This document shows positions 43,901-53,816 of a DNA stretch of 64,000 bases, one piece after another (within the stretch, counting starts at the first letter, position 1; every line of letters starts with the position of its first letter). The notes under the pieces were generated by a model. The model ran no database searches and was not told where the DNA came from. It worked only from the letters and a program-made list of their open reading frames with translations. A program made the position numbers and the translations under genes. The stretch is from positions 1,860,001 to 1,924,000 of the forward strand of contig NZ_CP147012.1 in the NCBI RefSeq assembly GCF_037126285.1, given 5' to 3'. The stretch comes from Bernardetia sp. MNP-M8. GTDB taxonomy: Bacteria; Bacteroidota; Bacteroidia; Cytophagales; Bernardetiaceae.

Positions 43901-44043
43901 CCACGAAAGGGACTTATTTGTCGCCATTTTGTAGAAGAAAAATAAGTGGTGTCAGGTTTGAAAACTTCTTGTGCCTTTGTGAATGTGATTGTACTTCCTA
44001 GAAGCAATATTGCTATGAAGTACGTTTGTAATTGTTGTCTCAT
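40957..44043 (-). CDS. Secreted BNR-repeat/sortilin-like beta-propeller protein
   Basis: The 1028-residue protein has a signal peptide (MRQQLQTYFIAILLLGSTITFTKA). About the first 730 residues consist of many BNR or sortilin-like repeats of the kind SxDGGKTW (YRSKDGGKNWE, LWKSTDGGDTWKNLT, YKTKDYGKTWTKI), which fold into propellers. The C-terminal 300 residues contain a beta domain and a helical part (LVFLKEVRDKLTETHEAIINIRK). Automatic annotation often calls such proteins glycosyl hydrolases, but no sialidase catalytic residues are evident, so a binding or processing role is as likely. It has no T9SS sorting domain. It lies convergent to the macro gene. Confidence 0.85.
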   Translation of the reverse strand: MRQQLQTYFIAILLLGSTITFTKAQEVFKPDTTYFSSTKWRQISPFRGGRSAAVTGVAGNPDLFYFGATGGGVWRTEDGGMSWSNISDPDFGGSIGAIAVSEYDNNVIYVGGGEKTVRGNVSHGNGAWKSLDAGKTWQKIGLEDSRHITRIRIHPKNPDLVYAAVLGHLFGSSEQRGVYRSKDGGKNWERILFSNKDAGAVDLILDPTNPRVIYASTWKIRRTPYSLESGGEGSALWKSTDGGDTWKNLTKEAKGLPKGDLGIIGVTVSPAQKDRVWTIIEAKEGGVFRSDDGGETFAKINDERKLRQRAWYYTRIYAHPTNPEGVYVLNVNFHFSSDGGKSYNEIDTPHGDHHDLWLDPQNPERMIIGDDGGAQVSKNAGKSFSTYMNQPTAQFYRVSTDNHFPYRLYAGQQDNSALRISSQDQGKWEETAGGESGHIVADPKNNDIVYGGSYGGFLMRYNHKTEETRLVDIYPDNHMGWGAAELKYRFQWNFPIFFSPNNQNTLYAAANVLFKTTNEGQSWEAISPDLTRNDKSKMQPSGGEITKDNTSVEYYGTIFAAAESPAESGVIWTGSDDGLIQITKDGGKNWENVTPKILPEWAMINSIDLHPTKKGVAYIAATRYKSDDFAPYLYKTKDYGKTWTKITNGIPNTDFTRVLRLDPVREGLLYAGTESNVYVSFDDGQNWQPMRYNLPIVPITDLQVKENDLIAATQGRSFWIFDDLNPLRNFDKTTLEKIKTENFLVFKPSDTYLSERNMKLNFYLNQKPDTSKILEVEILDKDGNLIQKYSSDDNKVTKDKDSNIKKLDAQKGANTITWNMRHEDAKKFDGMILWFGGTQGVQAMPNDYKAKITFDGKTQETDFKLLKDPRWSVSDEGLQERFVFLKEVRDKLTETHEAIINIRKIRSSLNDWKTKASAKEEWKVVADSAESIVKNLTKIEETLYQTQNRSGQDPLNFPVRLNNKLSALATTVGYGNFPPNEGAKEVKADITSKIDEQLKIYYEILKTDIPNFNKLVADKNIPAVEVEK

Positions 44044-44585
44044 TTTTTGGGTTTTGTTTGGGTAAGGGTATTTTTATAGAATATTGTTTCCTTGATTTGT
44101 CTTTTTGCTAAGATAAGGATAGAAAAGAAACTTTTTAGTGTTACATTTTGAGTAATTGCAAATATTTTCTCTCACCTTCTTTATTATAGTTTATGATAAA
44201 ATAATAAATGAACAAGAAATGATTGTAGTAGGATTTTGAAAAACTGAGTGTCTTTCGGACAAATTTACCTACTCTTAGTCTTAGTCTTAGTCTATTATTC
44301 CCTCTTTTACGAACTAAGTTTTCTGAACCACATTTACGGCAAGTAAATTAATCATCTGTGAAAAAAAAATAAAAGCTAGGAAATAAAATAAAGATAACAA
44401 ACCACTCAGTAAATTACCCTACCTACTTTTTTTCTATATTTTCTGATTATACAGAATCTGTGTAAGCGACCAAACAAAAACCTTAATCTACACGTTAAAT
44501 AGGCTATGACGTAAAGTATTTTGATCACAGATTAAAATACTATTTTTAACGTCCATTTTTTTAGCTTACTATTTTGTGTACTTTT
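44044..44585. other. Divergent region between the BNR protein gene and tamB
   Basis: The 542 bases hold a short tandem repeat (TCTTAG repeated about three times near 44272-44292), otherwise AT-rich sequence. A TTG at 44521 followed 17 bases later by TATTTTTA is a weak promoter candidate for tamB. No gene is seen. Confidence 0.5.
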
Positions 44586-47500
44586 ATGAACTTCTTTCAA
44601 AAAATAAAAAACAAATTTTCAAATAAACCTACTGAAAACCAACCCACTACTCCACAAAAACCTCAATCTAAAACAAAACGTGTTTTGTGGAAAATAGCAA
44701 AGGTTTTTATGTGGATTTTTGGCTCTATTTTCGGTCTTTTAGCCCTTGTTTTTATTCTTCTTTTTCTTCCTCCAGTTCAAGATTACCTAACAGAAAAAGC
44801 AGAAGATTTTCTCTCTAAAAAACTAACTACAAAAGTAGAAGTAGAAACAATTCGACTTAGTTTGCCTTTGGGTTTATCTATAAATGGACTTTATATTGAG
44901 GATTTGCAACAAGATACACTACTTTATGCAGGACATTTTGAAGCCGACATAAATCCGTTTGCACTGTTCAATAAAACTCTTCAAATCACAGAAATAAAAT
45001 TAGATGATGTTTATGCAAATATTTGGATAGCCGAAGATAGCACTTCTAATATTGATTTTTTGAATACTGCTTTTGCGCCTACTGATTCTGCAAAAATGAG
45101 CGAAGACCAAACAACTACACAAATTGAAGCTAATGATACAACTTCAGGAGCAGGTTTTATTATTTCTCTAGGAGGTGCAGATTTACAAAATATTAATGCA
45201 AAATTTGATGACCGTTTTAATGGAAATGATATTAAAGGAAAAATTGGAAGATTAAAAATTGATGTCGATGATTTTGATTTGAATAATTTGAGCTTTACTG
45301 TAAAAGATGTTTTGCTTAAAGATACAGATTTGCGTTATGTTCAAACAAAAAGTCCTCCTCAAAAGCCTGAAGAACCTGATACGACCAGTTCAGAAATTGG
45401 TTTTCAGGTTGATTTGAACAAAATTAATATTGAAAATGTAACAGCATTTTATCAAAGCAATGTTACAGGGCAACAAGTAGATGGGAAAGTAGGAAGCCTT
45501 TTTATAAATGCGCAACAAACTAATTTAGGAACTCAAAAAATTGTCATTCAAGACGTAGAACTCAAAAAAACATATATTTCTTACAAGCAAGGTATCGTAA
45601 CAACTGCTTTAGATTCTGCCATAAATGAGTCTGCCAAAACAGTAGGGGAAGAAGCTCAGCAAATAGCAGGAACAAAAGAAGATGAAGGAAAACCTTGGGT
45701 TATCGAAGTCAAAAATGTTTTGTTAGAGGATAATGAAATTGTGTTTGATAATGATAAAATTGACAAAATTGACTATGGTTTTGATACTAATCATATTCAT
45801 TTTAAAGGAATTGCATTAGAAGCTGAAAATTTCAAATTCTATCCTACTACCATTGCAGCAGACATAAAAACAATTCAAGCAACAGACAACAGAGAACAAT
45901 TTGAACTCAAAGATTTTGATGGAAATATTCGAATGGATTCGAATGGCGTGGCTGTTACAGATTTATACATTCAAACTTCAAGAAGCAAAATAGGACAGAA
46001 AGTAAAACTAGCAGCTTCATTAGAAAATATTGCTAATGATTGGCAAAATGCTGACTTAGATATTAATTTAGATGGAACAGAAATCGCTTTAGCTGACGTA
46101 TTTTATTTTGTTCCTGATTTGGCAAAACAAGTTAGCCTATCAAGACAAACAACCGAAACTATCAAAATCTCTGGGCAAGCCACAGGAAAAGCCAACGATG
46201 CTACTCTCAAAAATTTTCAAATAAAAGGATTAAATAATACCCATTTAATTGTCAATGGAAAAGTAAAAGGCTTGCCAAATGTAGAGAATATGTATTTGGA
46301 TGCCAAAATCAATAAACTGACTTCTTCACGAGAAGATTTAAGAAAAGTAATTCCTACTGGAACACTTCCAGCAGGTTATAATTTTCCTCAAAAAATTTCT
46401 ATGACAGCTTCTGCAAAAGGTTCTATGAATGATATGTTTGTAGAGTTTTTGGCAAATTTGGATAATACAAAAATAGAATTAGGTGGAACAGTCAAAAATC
46501 CGACTGACCCACAAAAAATGTATTTAGATATTTCAACAAAGCAATTTTTGGTTTATTTGAGTGATGTAAAAAATTGGTTACCCGATACGCTTATTCCTTC
46601 AAATCTTAATCTTACTCCAAAAATAGACGGAAATATTGTCTTTACAGGATTATTGAATGATTTTGAAACGGATACAAAATTCAATACAGCATTAGGAAAT
46701 GTGGGTGCAAAAGGAACAATGAAAAACGCCATTTCTGAAACACAAACGCCTATTTATAACATTACAGCTTTAGTAGAAAATGCACAATTAGGAAAAATTT
46801 TGCAAGACACAACATTAGGAATTGCTGATTTGAAGATTACAGCTGATGGAAGTGGTTTTGAGCCTGAAATTATGAAAGCTACTCTTGACGGAAACGTAAA
46901 TAAGTTTGAGTATCAGAAATATATCTATAAAGATTTAAAAATTGATGGAATAGTAGATGGAATGTCTTACAATGGAAAGTTAAATATGAGAGACAAAAAC
47001 CTCACTTTTGATTTTGATGGAAACGTAGTTTGGGATACACTCAATCCTAAGTTTGTTGTTGATTTGGATTTGAAAAAAGCTGATTTACAGGCTCTAAATT
47101 TATATAAAGAACCTCTAACAGTTGCCCTAATGCTGAATGGAGATATTACAGGAATGGATTTGGATAATATCAGAGGAAATGTCGGACTTCAAAAAGTAGT
47201 TATCAATACAAAAAATAGAAATTTTAGAATAGATTCGGCAGCTTTTGTATCTATTTCTCAAAAAGGGGAAACAAATATCAATCTTCGTTCAGATATTGTT
47301 TCTGCCAAAATTGAAGGAAATTTAGACTTTTCTACCTTTGTAGCGACTCTCAAAAACCATATCAATACCTATATTGAACTTGACCCTGTGCAGCCCAATA
47401 AAGAAATCGGAACTCAAGAAATGGATTTTTCTATTCAGATTCATAAATCTGAACTGCTGACAGCTTTAGTTCCTGATTTAACAAAATTTGAACCTGCTTC

Positions 47501-50171
47501 TTTTGATGGAAAATACCGTAGTGATTCTAAAAAATTTGAGCTAAATGGAGATTTTCCTTCTATTGTTTATGCAGGAATTACAATGGATTCTTTGACAATT
47601 AATATTGACTCAGATAGAGAAGCCTTGAATTATAGAATCGGTGTAGCAGAAGTAACTAACGGAACATATCAGTTTGAACATCCACTCATTTCTGGAAAAG
47701 CAGCCAATAATAAAGCTGACTTAACTATAAACCTCAAAGATGAAGAAGGAAAAGAGCGTTTTGAAATTACAACCTTTTTAGAACGTCCAGACACAACAAA
47801 ATTTATTGTTTCTCTTGCTCCCACTCAAATTCTGAATTATGATAATTGGACAGTAAGAAAAGGAAATCAAATTATTTTGCCAAGTAGCGAAAATCAAAAT
47901 TTGAGTATAAAAGACTTTTTATTGAGTAATCAAAATCAGACACTTAGCGCACAAACTACTGATAATGATAAAAATCTAGTAGCTAGTTTTACAAATTTTG
48001 AACTCGCAACTATTACAGATATTGCTGCACCAAATGATACTACAAAACTAGCAGCAGGTAGATTAAACGGAAAAGTAAATCTACAAAACTTTCAAACTGA
48101 ATTGCAGTTTTTGGCAGATTTAAGAATTGATGAGCTTACTGTTTTGAATAGTAAACTAGGAAATTTATCTATCAATGCAGAAAATAGTAATGCTTTAAAT
48201 CGTTATGATGTAAAGGTAAATCTGACTGGAGAAAATAAATTCGAATTGACAGGTTATTATAACGCTGCACAAAATGCAAGCGATGCTCTGAATATGAATT
48301 TGGATATTCAAAGGCTTTCACTTCCGACTTTAGAAAATCTCACTATGGGAAATTTAGAAGATATGGAAGGAACAGTTACAGGAAATCTGAAAATAAAAGG
48401 AACAACTACAAAACCAGCTATTTTAGGGAAATTAGATTTTAATCAAACTTCTTTCTTTCTTACAGCTACAGGAACATATCTTGAGTTAGAAAAAGAAACT
48501 ATCAATTTTGATAATAATGGAATCGCTTTCAAAAACTTTACTCTTCAAGATAAAAAAGAAAATGCACTCTATATAAATGGTAGAATAAACACACCTACTT
48601 TTACAGACTTAAAACTGAATTTGAATGTAAAGAGTGATAAATTTCTGTTTGTAGATAGTGAAAAAAATGACAATCCAAAAGCGAAGCAAATGTTTTTTGG
48701 AAAAGCTCTTGCTGGTCTGAACGTAGATGTAAAGGGAAGTGCCACAAGTCCAGTAGTGACAGCAAATGTAAATGTTTTAGAAGGAACAGATTTAACATAT
48801 TTATTACCTGAATCAGAGATAGCAACGATTGATAAAGAAGGGGTTGTAGAATTTGTAGATAGAGACTTTTATAGTGATTCTCTTATTTCAGTTGCACCTG
48901 TTGATGAAGATAGTACACAATATGGAACAGATATGGATATTCGTGCTGTCATTACGATTAATCCTGCTGCCAAAGTAAATGTAGAAATAGATCCTTCTAA
49001 TCGTTTGGAAGTACAAGGAGGAGGAGATATTAATTTCAATCTGAATCCTAGTGGGGAAATGTCTTTAACAGGACGTTATGAAATTACAGATGGAATTTAC
49101 AAACTCAATTTCTTTAATATTGCTAAGCGAGATTTCAAGATTCAAAAAGGAAGTGCAATTACTTTTTATGGAGATATAATGGACATGAAAGCTGATATTA
49201 CAGCAATTCATACAGTTGAAGCAGCCTCGTATGAGCTTATGGCAAATCAACTTGGTAGTGCTTCAGAGTCAGAACTTAATAAATACAAGCAAAAATTGCC
49301 TTTTGAGGTTGTTTTGAATATGAATGGTGAAGTTTTGAATCCAAATATTAATTTTGATATTGATATTGCTGATGCAGAACGTGGCGCAATGGGAGGAACA
49401 ATAAATACACGTTTGCAACTTTTAAACAAACAAGAGTCTGAACTCAACAAACAAGTTTTTGCACTTCTTATTTTGGGTGGATTTATTTCAGAAAATCCAT
49501 TGGATAGAGCGCAAGGAGAAATGGGTTTTGCAGAATCAACAGCAAGAAATACAGTAAGTGGACTTTTGACAGACCAGTTAAATAAATTAGCTGACAAAAA
49601 CCTTTCAGGTATTGGTCTTTCTTTTGACCTCAACTCGTATGAAGATTATTCAACAGGAGAGTCACAAAATAGAACAGAATTAGGAATCAATCTTTCAAAA
49701 TCATTTTTAGACGACCGTCTTACTTTTCAAGTAGGTACAAATGTAGATTTGGAAGGTGATGCAGCATCACAGCAACAACAACAAGGTCTGAGTAGTATTG
49801 CAGGTGATGTTATTATTTCTTACCTAATTACAGAAGATGGGCGTTATAAAGTTCAGATTTTTAGAGAAAATAGTTATGCTGGTGTAATTGATGGACAGAT
49901 TATTCAAACAGGAGCTTCTCTTATTTTTGTAAGAGAATATGATGAGTTTAGTGAGCTTTTCGAAAAAGACAAAGAACTTGAAAAAATAAAAAAAGAAAAT
50001 AAAGAGCGAGAAAAACAGCGTAAAGAAGAACAGAAACGTAAAAAAGAGGAAGAAGAAAAGGAGAAAGAAGAACGCAAAAACCAAGAAGAAAATACAACAT
50101 CTTCTTCATTAGATTTGATTTTACAGAACCGAAAAGAAGACTTTGGTTTGGAAATTGATGTTTTCCTCTAA
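44586..50171 (+). CDS. tamB: Translocation and assembly module protein TamB
   Basis: I choose the ATG at 44586 (1861 residues). A basic start and one membrane helix (about 33-60: VLWKIAKVFMWIFGSIFGLLALVFILLFLP) anchor it in the inner membrane. The long remainder is a repetitive beta-strand taco typical of AsmA/TamB proteins, which bridge the periplasm and move lipids to, or assemble proteins in, the outer membrane. The last 400 residues before the tail form the TamB (DUF490) domain, including INPAAKVNVEIDPSNRLEVQGGG and GRYEITDGIYKLNFFNI. The C-terminus ends with a lysine/glutamate-rich tail of about 55 residues (coiled-coil-like), not usual for the family. The partner TamA/TamL is not nearby. 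Confidence 0.93.
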   Translation: MNFFQKIKNKFSNKPTENQPTTPQKPQSKTKRVLWKIAKVFMWIFGSIFGLLALVFILLFLPPVQDYLTEKAEDFLSKKLTTKVEVETIRLSLPLGLSINGLYIEDLQQDTLLYAGHFEADINPFALFNKTLQITEIKLDDVYANIWIAEDSTSNIDFLNTAFAPTDSAKMSEDQTTTQIEANDTTSGAGFIISLGGADLQNINAKFDDRFNGNDIKGKIGRLKIDVDDFDLNNLSFTVKDVLLKDTDLRYVQTKSPPQKPEEPDTTSSEIGFQVDLNKINIENVTAFYQSNVTGQQVDGKVGSLFINAQQTNLGTQKIVIQDVELKKTYISYKQGIVTTALDSAINESAKTVGEEAQQIAGTKEDEGKPWVIEVKNVLLEDNEIVFDNDKIDKIDYGFDTNHIHFKGIALEAENFKFYPTTIAADIKTIQATDNREQFELKDFDGNIRMDSNGVAVTDLYIQTSRSKIGQKVKLAASLENIANDWQNADLDINLDGTEIALADVFYFVPDLAKQVSLSRQTTETIKISGQATGKANDATLKNFQIKGLNNTHLIVNGKVKGLPNVENMYLDAKINKLTSSREDLRKVIPTGTLPAGYNFPQKISMTASAKGSMNDMFVEFLANLDNTKIELGGTVKNPTDPQKMYLDISTKQFLVYLSDVKNWLPDTLIPSNLNLTPKIDGNIVFTGLLNDFETDTKFNTALGNVGAKGTMKNAISETQTPIYNITALVENAQLGKILQDTTLGIADLKITADGSGFEPEIMKATLDGNVNKFEYQKYIYKDLKIDGIVDGMSYNGKLNMRDKNLTFDFDGNVVWDTLNPKFVVDLDLKKADLQALNLYKEPLTVALMLNGDITGMDLDNIRGNVGLQKVVINTKNRNFRIDSAAFVSISQKGETNINLRSDIVSAKIEGNLDFSTFVATLKNHINTYIELDPVQPNKEIGTQEMDFSIQIHKSELLTALVPDLTKFEPASFDGKYRSDSKKFELNGDFPSIVYAGITMDSLTINIDSDREALNYRIGVAEVTNGTYQFEHPLISGKAANNKADLTINLKDEEGKERFEITTFLERPDTTKFIVSLAPTQILNYDNWTVRKGNQIILPSSENQNLSIKDFLLSNQNQTLSAQTTDNDKNLVASFTNFELATITDIAAPNDTTKLAAGRLNGKVNLQNFQTELQFLADLRIDELTVLNSKLGNLSINAENSNALNRYDVKVNLTGENKFELTGYYNAAQNASDALNMNLDIQRLSLPTLENLTMGNLEDMEGTVTGNLKIKGTTTKPAILGKLDFNQTSFFLTATGTYLELEKETINFDNNGIAFKNFTLQDKKENALYINGRINTPTFTDLKLNLNVKSDKFLFVDSEKNDNPKAKQMFFGKALAGLNVDVKGSATSPVVTANVNVLEGTDLTYLLPESEIATIDKEGVVEFVDRDFYSDSLISVAPVDEDSTQYGTDMDIRAVITINPAAKVNVEIDPSNRLEVQGGGDINFNLNPSGEMSLTGRYEITDGIYKLNFFNIAKRDFKIQKGSAITFYGDIMDMKADITAIHTVEAASYELMANQLGSASESELNKYKQKLPFEVVLNMNGEVLNPNINFDIDIADAERGAMGGTINTRLQLLNKQESELNKQVFALLILGGFISENPLDRAQGEMGFAESTARNTVSGLLTDQLNKLADKNLSGIGLSFDLNSYEDYSTGESQNRTELGINLSKSFLDDRLTFQVGTNVDLEGDAASQQQQQGLSSIAGDVIISYLITEDGRYKVQIFRENSYAGVIDGQIIQTGASLIFVREYDEFSELFEKDKELEKIKKENKEREKQRKEEQKRKKEEEEKEKEERKNQEENTTSSSLDLILQNRKEDFGLEIDVFL

Positions 50172-50286
50172 AAGCCTCATAAATAGCTAACATAAGTTTT
50201 CTACCTTGTATTTTTTGTGTGAAAATTTCTGTTTTAATGTAAAATAATCAGATAGTCTATTACTATTAAAAGTATTATATATAATC

Positions 50287-50311
50287 TCACACTAAATTTT
50301 TGTAAGTGTGA
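50287..50311 (+). terminator. Possible terminator after tamB
   Basis: A 7-bp stem TCACACT (50287-50293) / AGTGTGA (50305-50311) with an 11-base loop, followed by AAAATTATTT, lies about 115 bases past the tamB stop. It is a moderate terminator, since the T run is short. Confidence 0.45.
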
Positions 50312-50406
50312 AAATTATTTAACATATTGAACTATTATTAATACCAATCAAATGATAGTCAGTAATTTATTTTTTTATGTAGCTTTCCACTCTGTTTTTT
50401 CATTTT

Positions 50407-53400
50407 ATGAATATCATTCTCATTAATCATATAAAAAGTAATTTTTATTCAAAATTGAATTTTGGATTGCTTTTTTTTATGTTTTTTATTTTTTCTACTA
50501 CTAATGGAATTGCTCAGACCTTAGACATGGAGCAGTTAGAAGAAGAGTTTCAAAAAACAAATTCTGATAGTGTAAAAGCACACCTCAAAAATCAAATGGC
50601 TGCCATTGAGATTGAGAAAAAAAACTATGAACGTGGACTTTTACATGCTCAACAAGGATTTAGTTCTGCACTTCAATCCAATGCACAAACTGAACTAACA
50701 ACAAGCATTATTCATTTTGCTCATATTTATAGAGGTAAAAAGCAGTTTACAAGTAGTTTACGGTGGTATTTACAAGCTCTAAAAAATATAGAAAAAACAG
50801 GCAATAGAAAACTTCTAGCAGAAACCTACCAAGAAATAGGTGAATTTTATCAAGAACAAGAAGTAGCAGGAAAGGCACTAGAGTACCTTACCAAATCAAA
50901 TGAGATTTATGAAGAATTGGGGGAAACAGTTCATCCAAAACTACTCTCAAATATTGCTTCAACCCATCTTGAACTTAAAAACTATGACCAATCTTTAGCC
51001 TATTATACAGCCGTTTTGGAAATTTACAATTCTAATAATGATATAGAAGGTAAATTAGAAACTTTAAGAAGTCTTACTGATTTGTATAAAATAAAAGGCG
51101 ATTATGAGACAGCATTGGAATATAACGAGCAAGTTTTGGCAATCCATAAATCTAAAAAAGACAATAATGGAACAGCAATAGCACTTAATAATATTGGCTT
51201 TTTGAATAAATTTTTGGGAAACTATGATAAATCATTAGAAAACTTTAAACAATCGTTGGCTTTTAATCCTGTTGATAAACCTAATACTACTACACTCACA
51301 AATATTGGTGTAATTTATCAAGTTAAAGGAGATTATATTAATTCATTAAATTACTTTACACAAGCACTAGAAACAGCTAAGAAAAATGGAAATGCTGATG
51401 AGGTTGCTCAAGCCTATAATTATTTAGCAGCTATTTATTTATTGCGTAGAGATTTTCAAAATGCTCGTGCCTACACAGCAGAAGCGATAAAACTTGCCAA
51501 AACAACTAAAAATGCACAAGTTTTGACGACAAGTTATCGTACTATGTCCGAAATTTATCAGCGTCAGAATGACTATAGAAATGCTTATTCATATTATGGA
51601 CAATATGCAGCTGTTCGGGATTCACTTTCTCAAAATGAAAAACAAGAGCTACAAAAATCATTACAACGCCAAATTGCTTTTGAAAAAAATGAAAAAGAAT
51701 TAAAATTACTTTTGGTAGATGAAGAAATTCAAGACCTTGCCTCTAAGAAAAAACAGTTAGAAACAGACAAAAAATTGCAAAGTCTTGAACTAGAATTACA
51801 AGACAAAAAAATACAACAAACAACACTACAAAATATTCGCTTAGAACGTCAAAAAACACAGCAAGCTCTTTTACTTACCCAACAACAACTTGAAAGTGAA
51901 AAAAGAGAGCAAGCCATAAAAGACCTAGAAAGAGAACAGGAACTCAAAGACCTTGCACTCAAACAAGAAATTTTGGAAAAAGAAAAACAAAAAGAATCAA
52001 TTAAAAGCCTTGAACTTGAAAATAAACTGAAAGCCGAAAAAATTGAAACTGAAAAGTTAGCTCGTAATGAAGATAGATTATTGCGTTATATTCTTTATGG
52101 TGCAATTGCTTTAGCTCTGTTTATTGGTTTAATTATTCTCTTTGCCTTATTTCAAAAACAAAAAGCAAATAAACTATTATCTGAACAAAATGAGCGCATT
52201 ACAAAACAAAAAGACCAAATCAGTACGCAGAATCAGGCACTAGAAACACAGAAACAAGAAATTTTGGTTCAGAATGAAGAGTTAGAACAACAGCAAGAAG
52301 AAATTTTAAGTCAAAGAGATTATATAGAAAAGAAAAACTCTGAACTTGAAGAACAAGCTATCGTATTGGTACAAAAAAACAATGAAGTAGAAGAGTCGTA
52401 TCAAAATCTAAATACACTTTCTGATATTGGTAGAGAAATTACAGCATCTCTTCATTTAGAAGCAATTGCTAAAACGCTTTATAAAAAAGTAAATCAACTC
52501 ATGTCAGCAGAGGCATTTGGAATTGGAGTTTATGAACCTGCTGAAAAGCGTATAAAGTTCAAGGGTTTTATCGAAAAAGGAGAAATTCTACCAGACCATT
52601 CTGATTATGTCGCTAATAAAAATAACTTATCTGTACAGTGCTTGGGTATGCAAGAAGTTATTTTGATTAATGACTTTGAAAAAGAATATCCTGAAAAATT
52701 TTCTACTTATCAAGTGGCAGCAGGAGATTTGCCAAAATCGCTAATTTACCTTCCTTTATCAGTTGAAAATCGTCCTATTGGTGTAATTACAGTACAAAGC
52801 TTTGAAAAAAATGTCTATGATGAGAAAAAAGTAGCTCTTCTGAGTTCACTTGCTTCTTACACAGCTATTGCGATTGATAATGCAAAAGCGTATGACACTA
52901 TTCAAAACAAAAATAGAAATATTACAGATTCGATTCGATATGCTCAAACGATTCAAGAGGCTGTTTTACCTAGTCATGAAAGAATGAGCCAATATTTGCC
53001 TGATTATTTTGTTCTTTTCCGTCCTAAAGATATTGTTTCAGGAGATTTTTATTGGTTTTCTCATATTGATAAGTATACATTCGTTGCCACTGTTGATTGT
53101 ACTGGACATGGAGTACCAGGAGCATTCATGTCTATGATTGGACATTCGATCCTGAATGAAATAGTAAATGAGAAAAAAATATTCGATCCAAGTGAAATAT
53201 TAGAACAATTGAATATTCAGGTTAGAAAAGCATTAAAACAAGAACGTCAATTAAAAGGCGAAAACGATAGAGCAAATGATGATGGAATGGATGTTGCCTT
53301 TTGTAGATTAGAATATAAAGACAATCATACAGAAGTTGCTTTTACAGGTGCAAAACGTCCATTTATTTATACACTGCCAAATGATTCGAATGGAAGAGAA

Positions 53401-53706
53401 GCCTTTTATTTGCGTGGAGATAACAAAACGATTGGAGGTATAAGAAATAAATTAGATAAAAATTTTAAAACTCAATTTATAGATTTACCAAAAGGAGCTA
53501 TGATATATCTCACAACAGATGGCTATGCAGACCAAAATAATAATCAACAAGAAAAATTTGGTACACCTAAATTATTAAGGTTATTACAAGAAATTTCTGT
53601 ACTCAAACTCTACGAACAAAAAGCTAAAATGGAACAAACATTAGATTTACATCAAAGAGGAGAAGAACAACGAGATGATATTTCTATGATTGGAATTAGA
53701 GTGTAA
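50407..53706 (+). CDS. TPR - GAF - SpoIIE-type serine phosphatase sensor protein
   Basis: The 1099-residue protein has a signal peptide or anchor (about 20-36), a tetratricopeptide domain (about 60-415, with repeats such as AEAYQEIGEFYQEQ-like units), a membrane helix (about 558-580: LRYILYGAIALALFIGLIILF), a coiled coil, a GAF domain (about 675-830) and a C-terminal PP2C/SpoIIE phosphatase (about 865-1099). The phosphatase has the start DSIRYAQTIQEAVLPS, GDFYWF, DCTGHGVPGAFMSMIG and the metal-binding DDISMIG near the end. Such proteins dephosphorylate partner regulators, often anti-anti-sigma factors, in response to a signal. No such partner is nearby. It is followed by a strong terminator. 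Confidence 0.93.
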   Translation: MNIILINHIKSNFYSKLNFGLLFFMFFIFSTTNGIAQTLDMEQLEEEFQKTNSDSVKAHLKNQMAAIEIEKKNYERGLLHAQQGFSSALQSNAQTELTTSIIHFAHIYRGKKQFTSSLRWYLQALKNIEKTGNRKLLAETYQEIGEFYQEQEVAGKALEYLTKSNEIYEELGETVHPKLLSNIASTHLELKNYDQSLAYYTAVLEIYNSNNDIEGKLETLRSLTDLYKIKGDYETALEYNEQVLAIHKSKKDNNGTAIALNNIGFLNKFLGNYDKSLENFKQSLAFNPVDKPNTTTLTNIGVIYQVKGDYINSLNYFTQALETAKKNGNADEVAQAYNYLAAIYLLRRDFQNARAYTAEAIKLAKTTKNAQVLTTSYRTMSEIYQRQNDYRNAYSYYGQYAAVRDSLSQNEKQELQKSLQRQIAFEKNEKELKLLLVDEEIQDLASKKKQLETDKKLQSLELELQDKKIQQTTLQNIRLERQKTQQALLLTQQQLESEKREQAIKDLEREQELKDLALKQEILEKEKQKESIKSLELENKLKAEKIETEKLARNEDRLLRYILYGAIALALFIGLIILFALFQKQKANKLLSEQNERITKQKDQISTQNQALETQKQEILVQNEELEQQQEEILSQRDYIEKKNSELEEQAIVLVQKNNEVEESYQNLNTLSDIGREITASLHLEAIAKTLYKKVNQLMSAEAFGIGVYEPAEKRIKFKGFIEKGEILPDHSDYVANKNNLSVQCLGMQEVILINDFEKEYPEKFSTYQVAAGDLPKSLIYLPLSVENRPIGVITVQSFEKNVYDEKKVALLSSLASYTAIAIDNAKAYDTIQNKNRNITDSIRYAQTIQEAVLPSHERMSQYLPDYFVLFRPKDIVSGDFYWFSHIDKYTFVATVDCTGHGVPGAFMSMIGHSILNEIVNEKKIFDPSEILEQLNIQVRKALKQERQLKGENDRANDDGMDVAFCRLEYKDNHTEVAFTGAKRPFIYTLPNDSNGREAFYLRGDNKTIGGIRNKLDKNFKTQFIDLPKGAMIYLTTDGYADQNNNQQEKFGTPKLLRLLQEISVLKLYEQKAKMEQTLDLHQRGEEQRDDISMIGIRV

Positions 53707-53730
53707 AAGAGAACTAAAAAACTAGACACA

Positions 53731-53781
53731 AAAAATATCCTTTTGAAATAGCTTAAAAAACTATTTCAAAAGGATATTTTT
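53731..53781 (+). terminator. Strong terminator after the SpoIIE-type gene
   Basis: A perfect 21-bp stem (53731-53751 with 53761-53781) with a 9-base loop and a final T run lies between convergent genes and can work in both directions. Confidence 0.95.
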
Positions 53782-53816
53782 GTTGAAATCAGGCTTTATA
53801 AAGACTAGAAATGAAT

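Noticed and set aside
44272-44292. Short tandem repeat TCTTAG, about three units, as a possible regulatory array
   Set aside because: Only about three units, with no symmetry and no conserved spacing, so it is probably slippage in AT-rich DNA.
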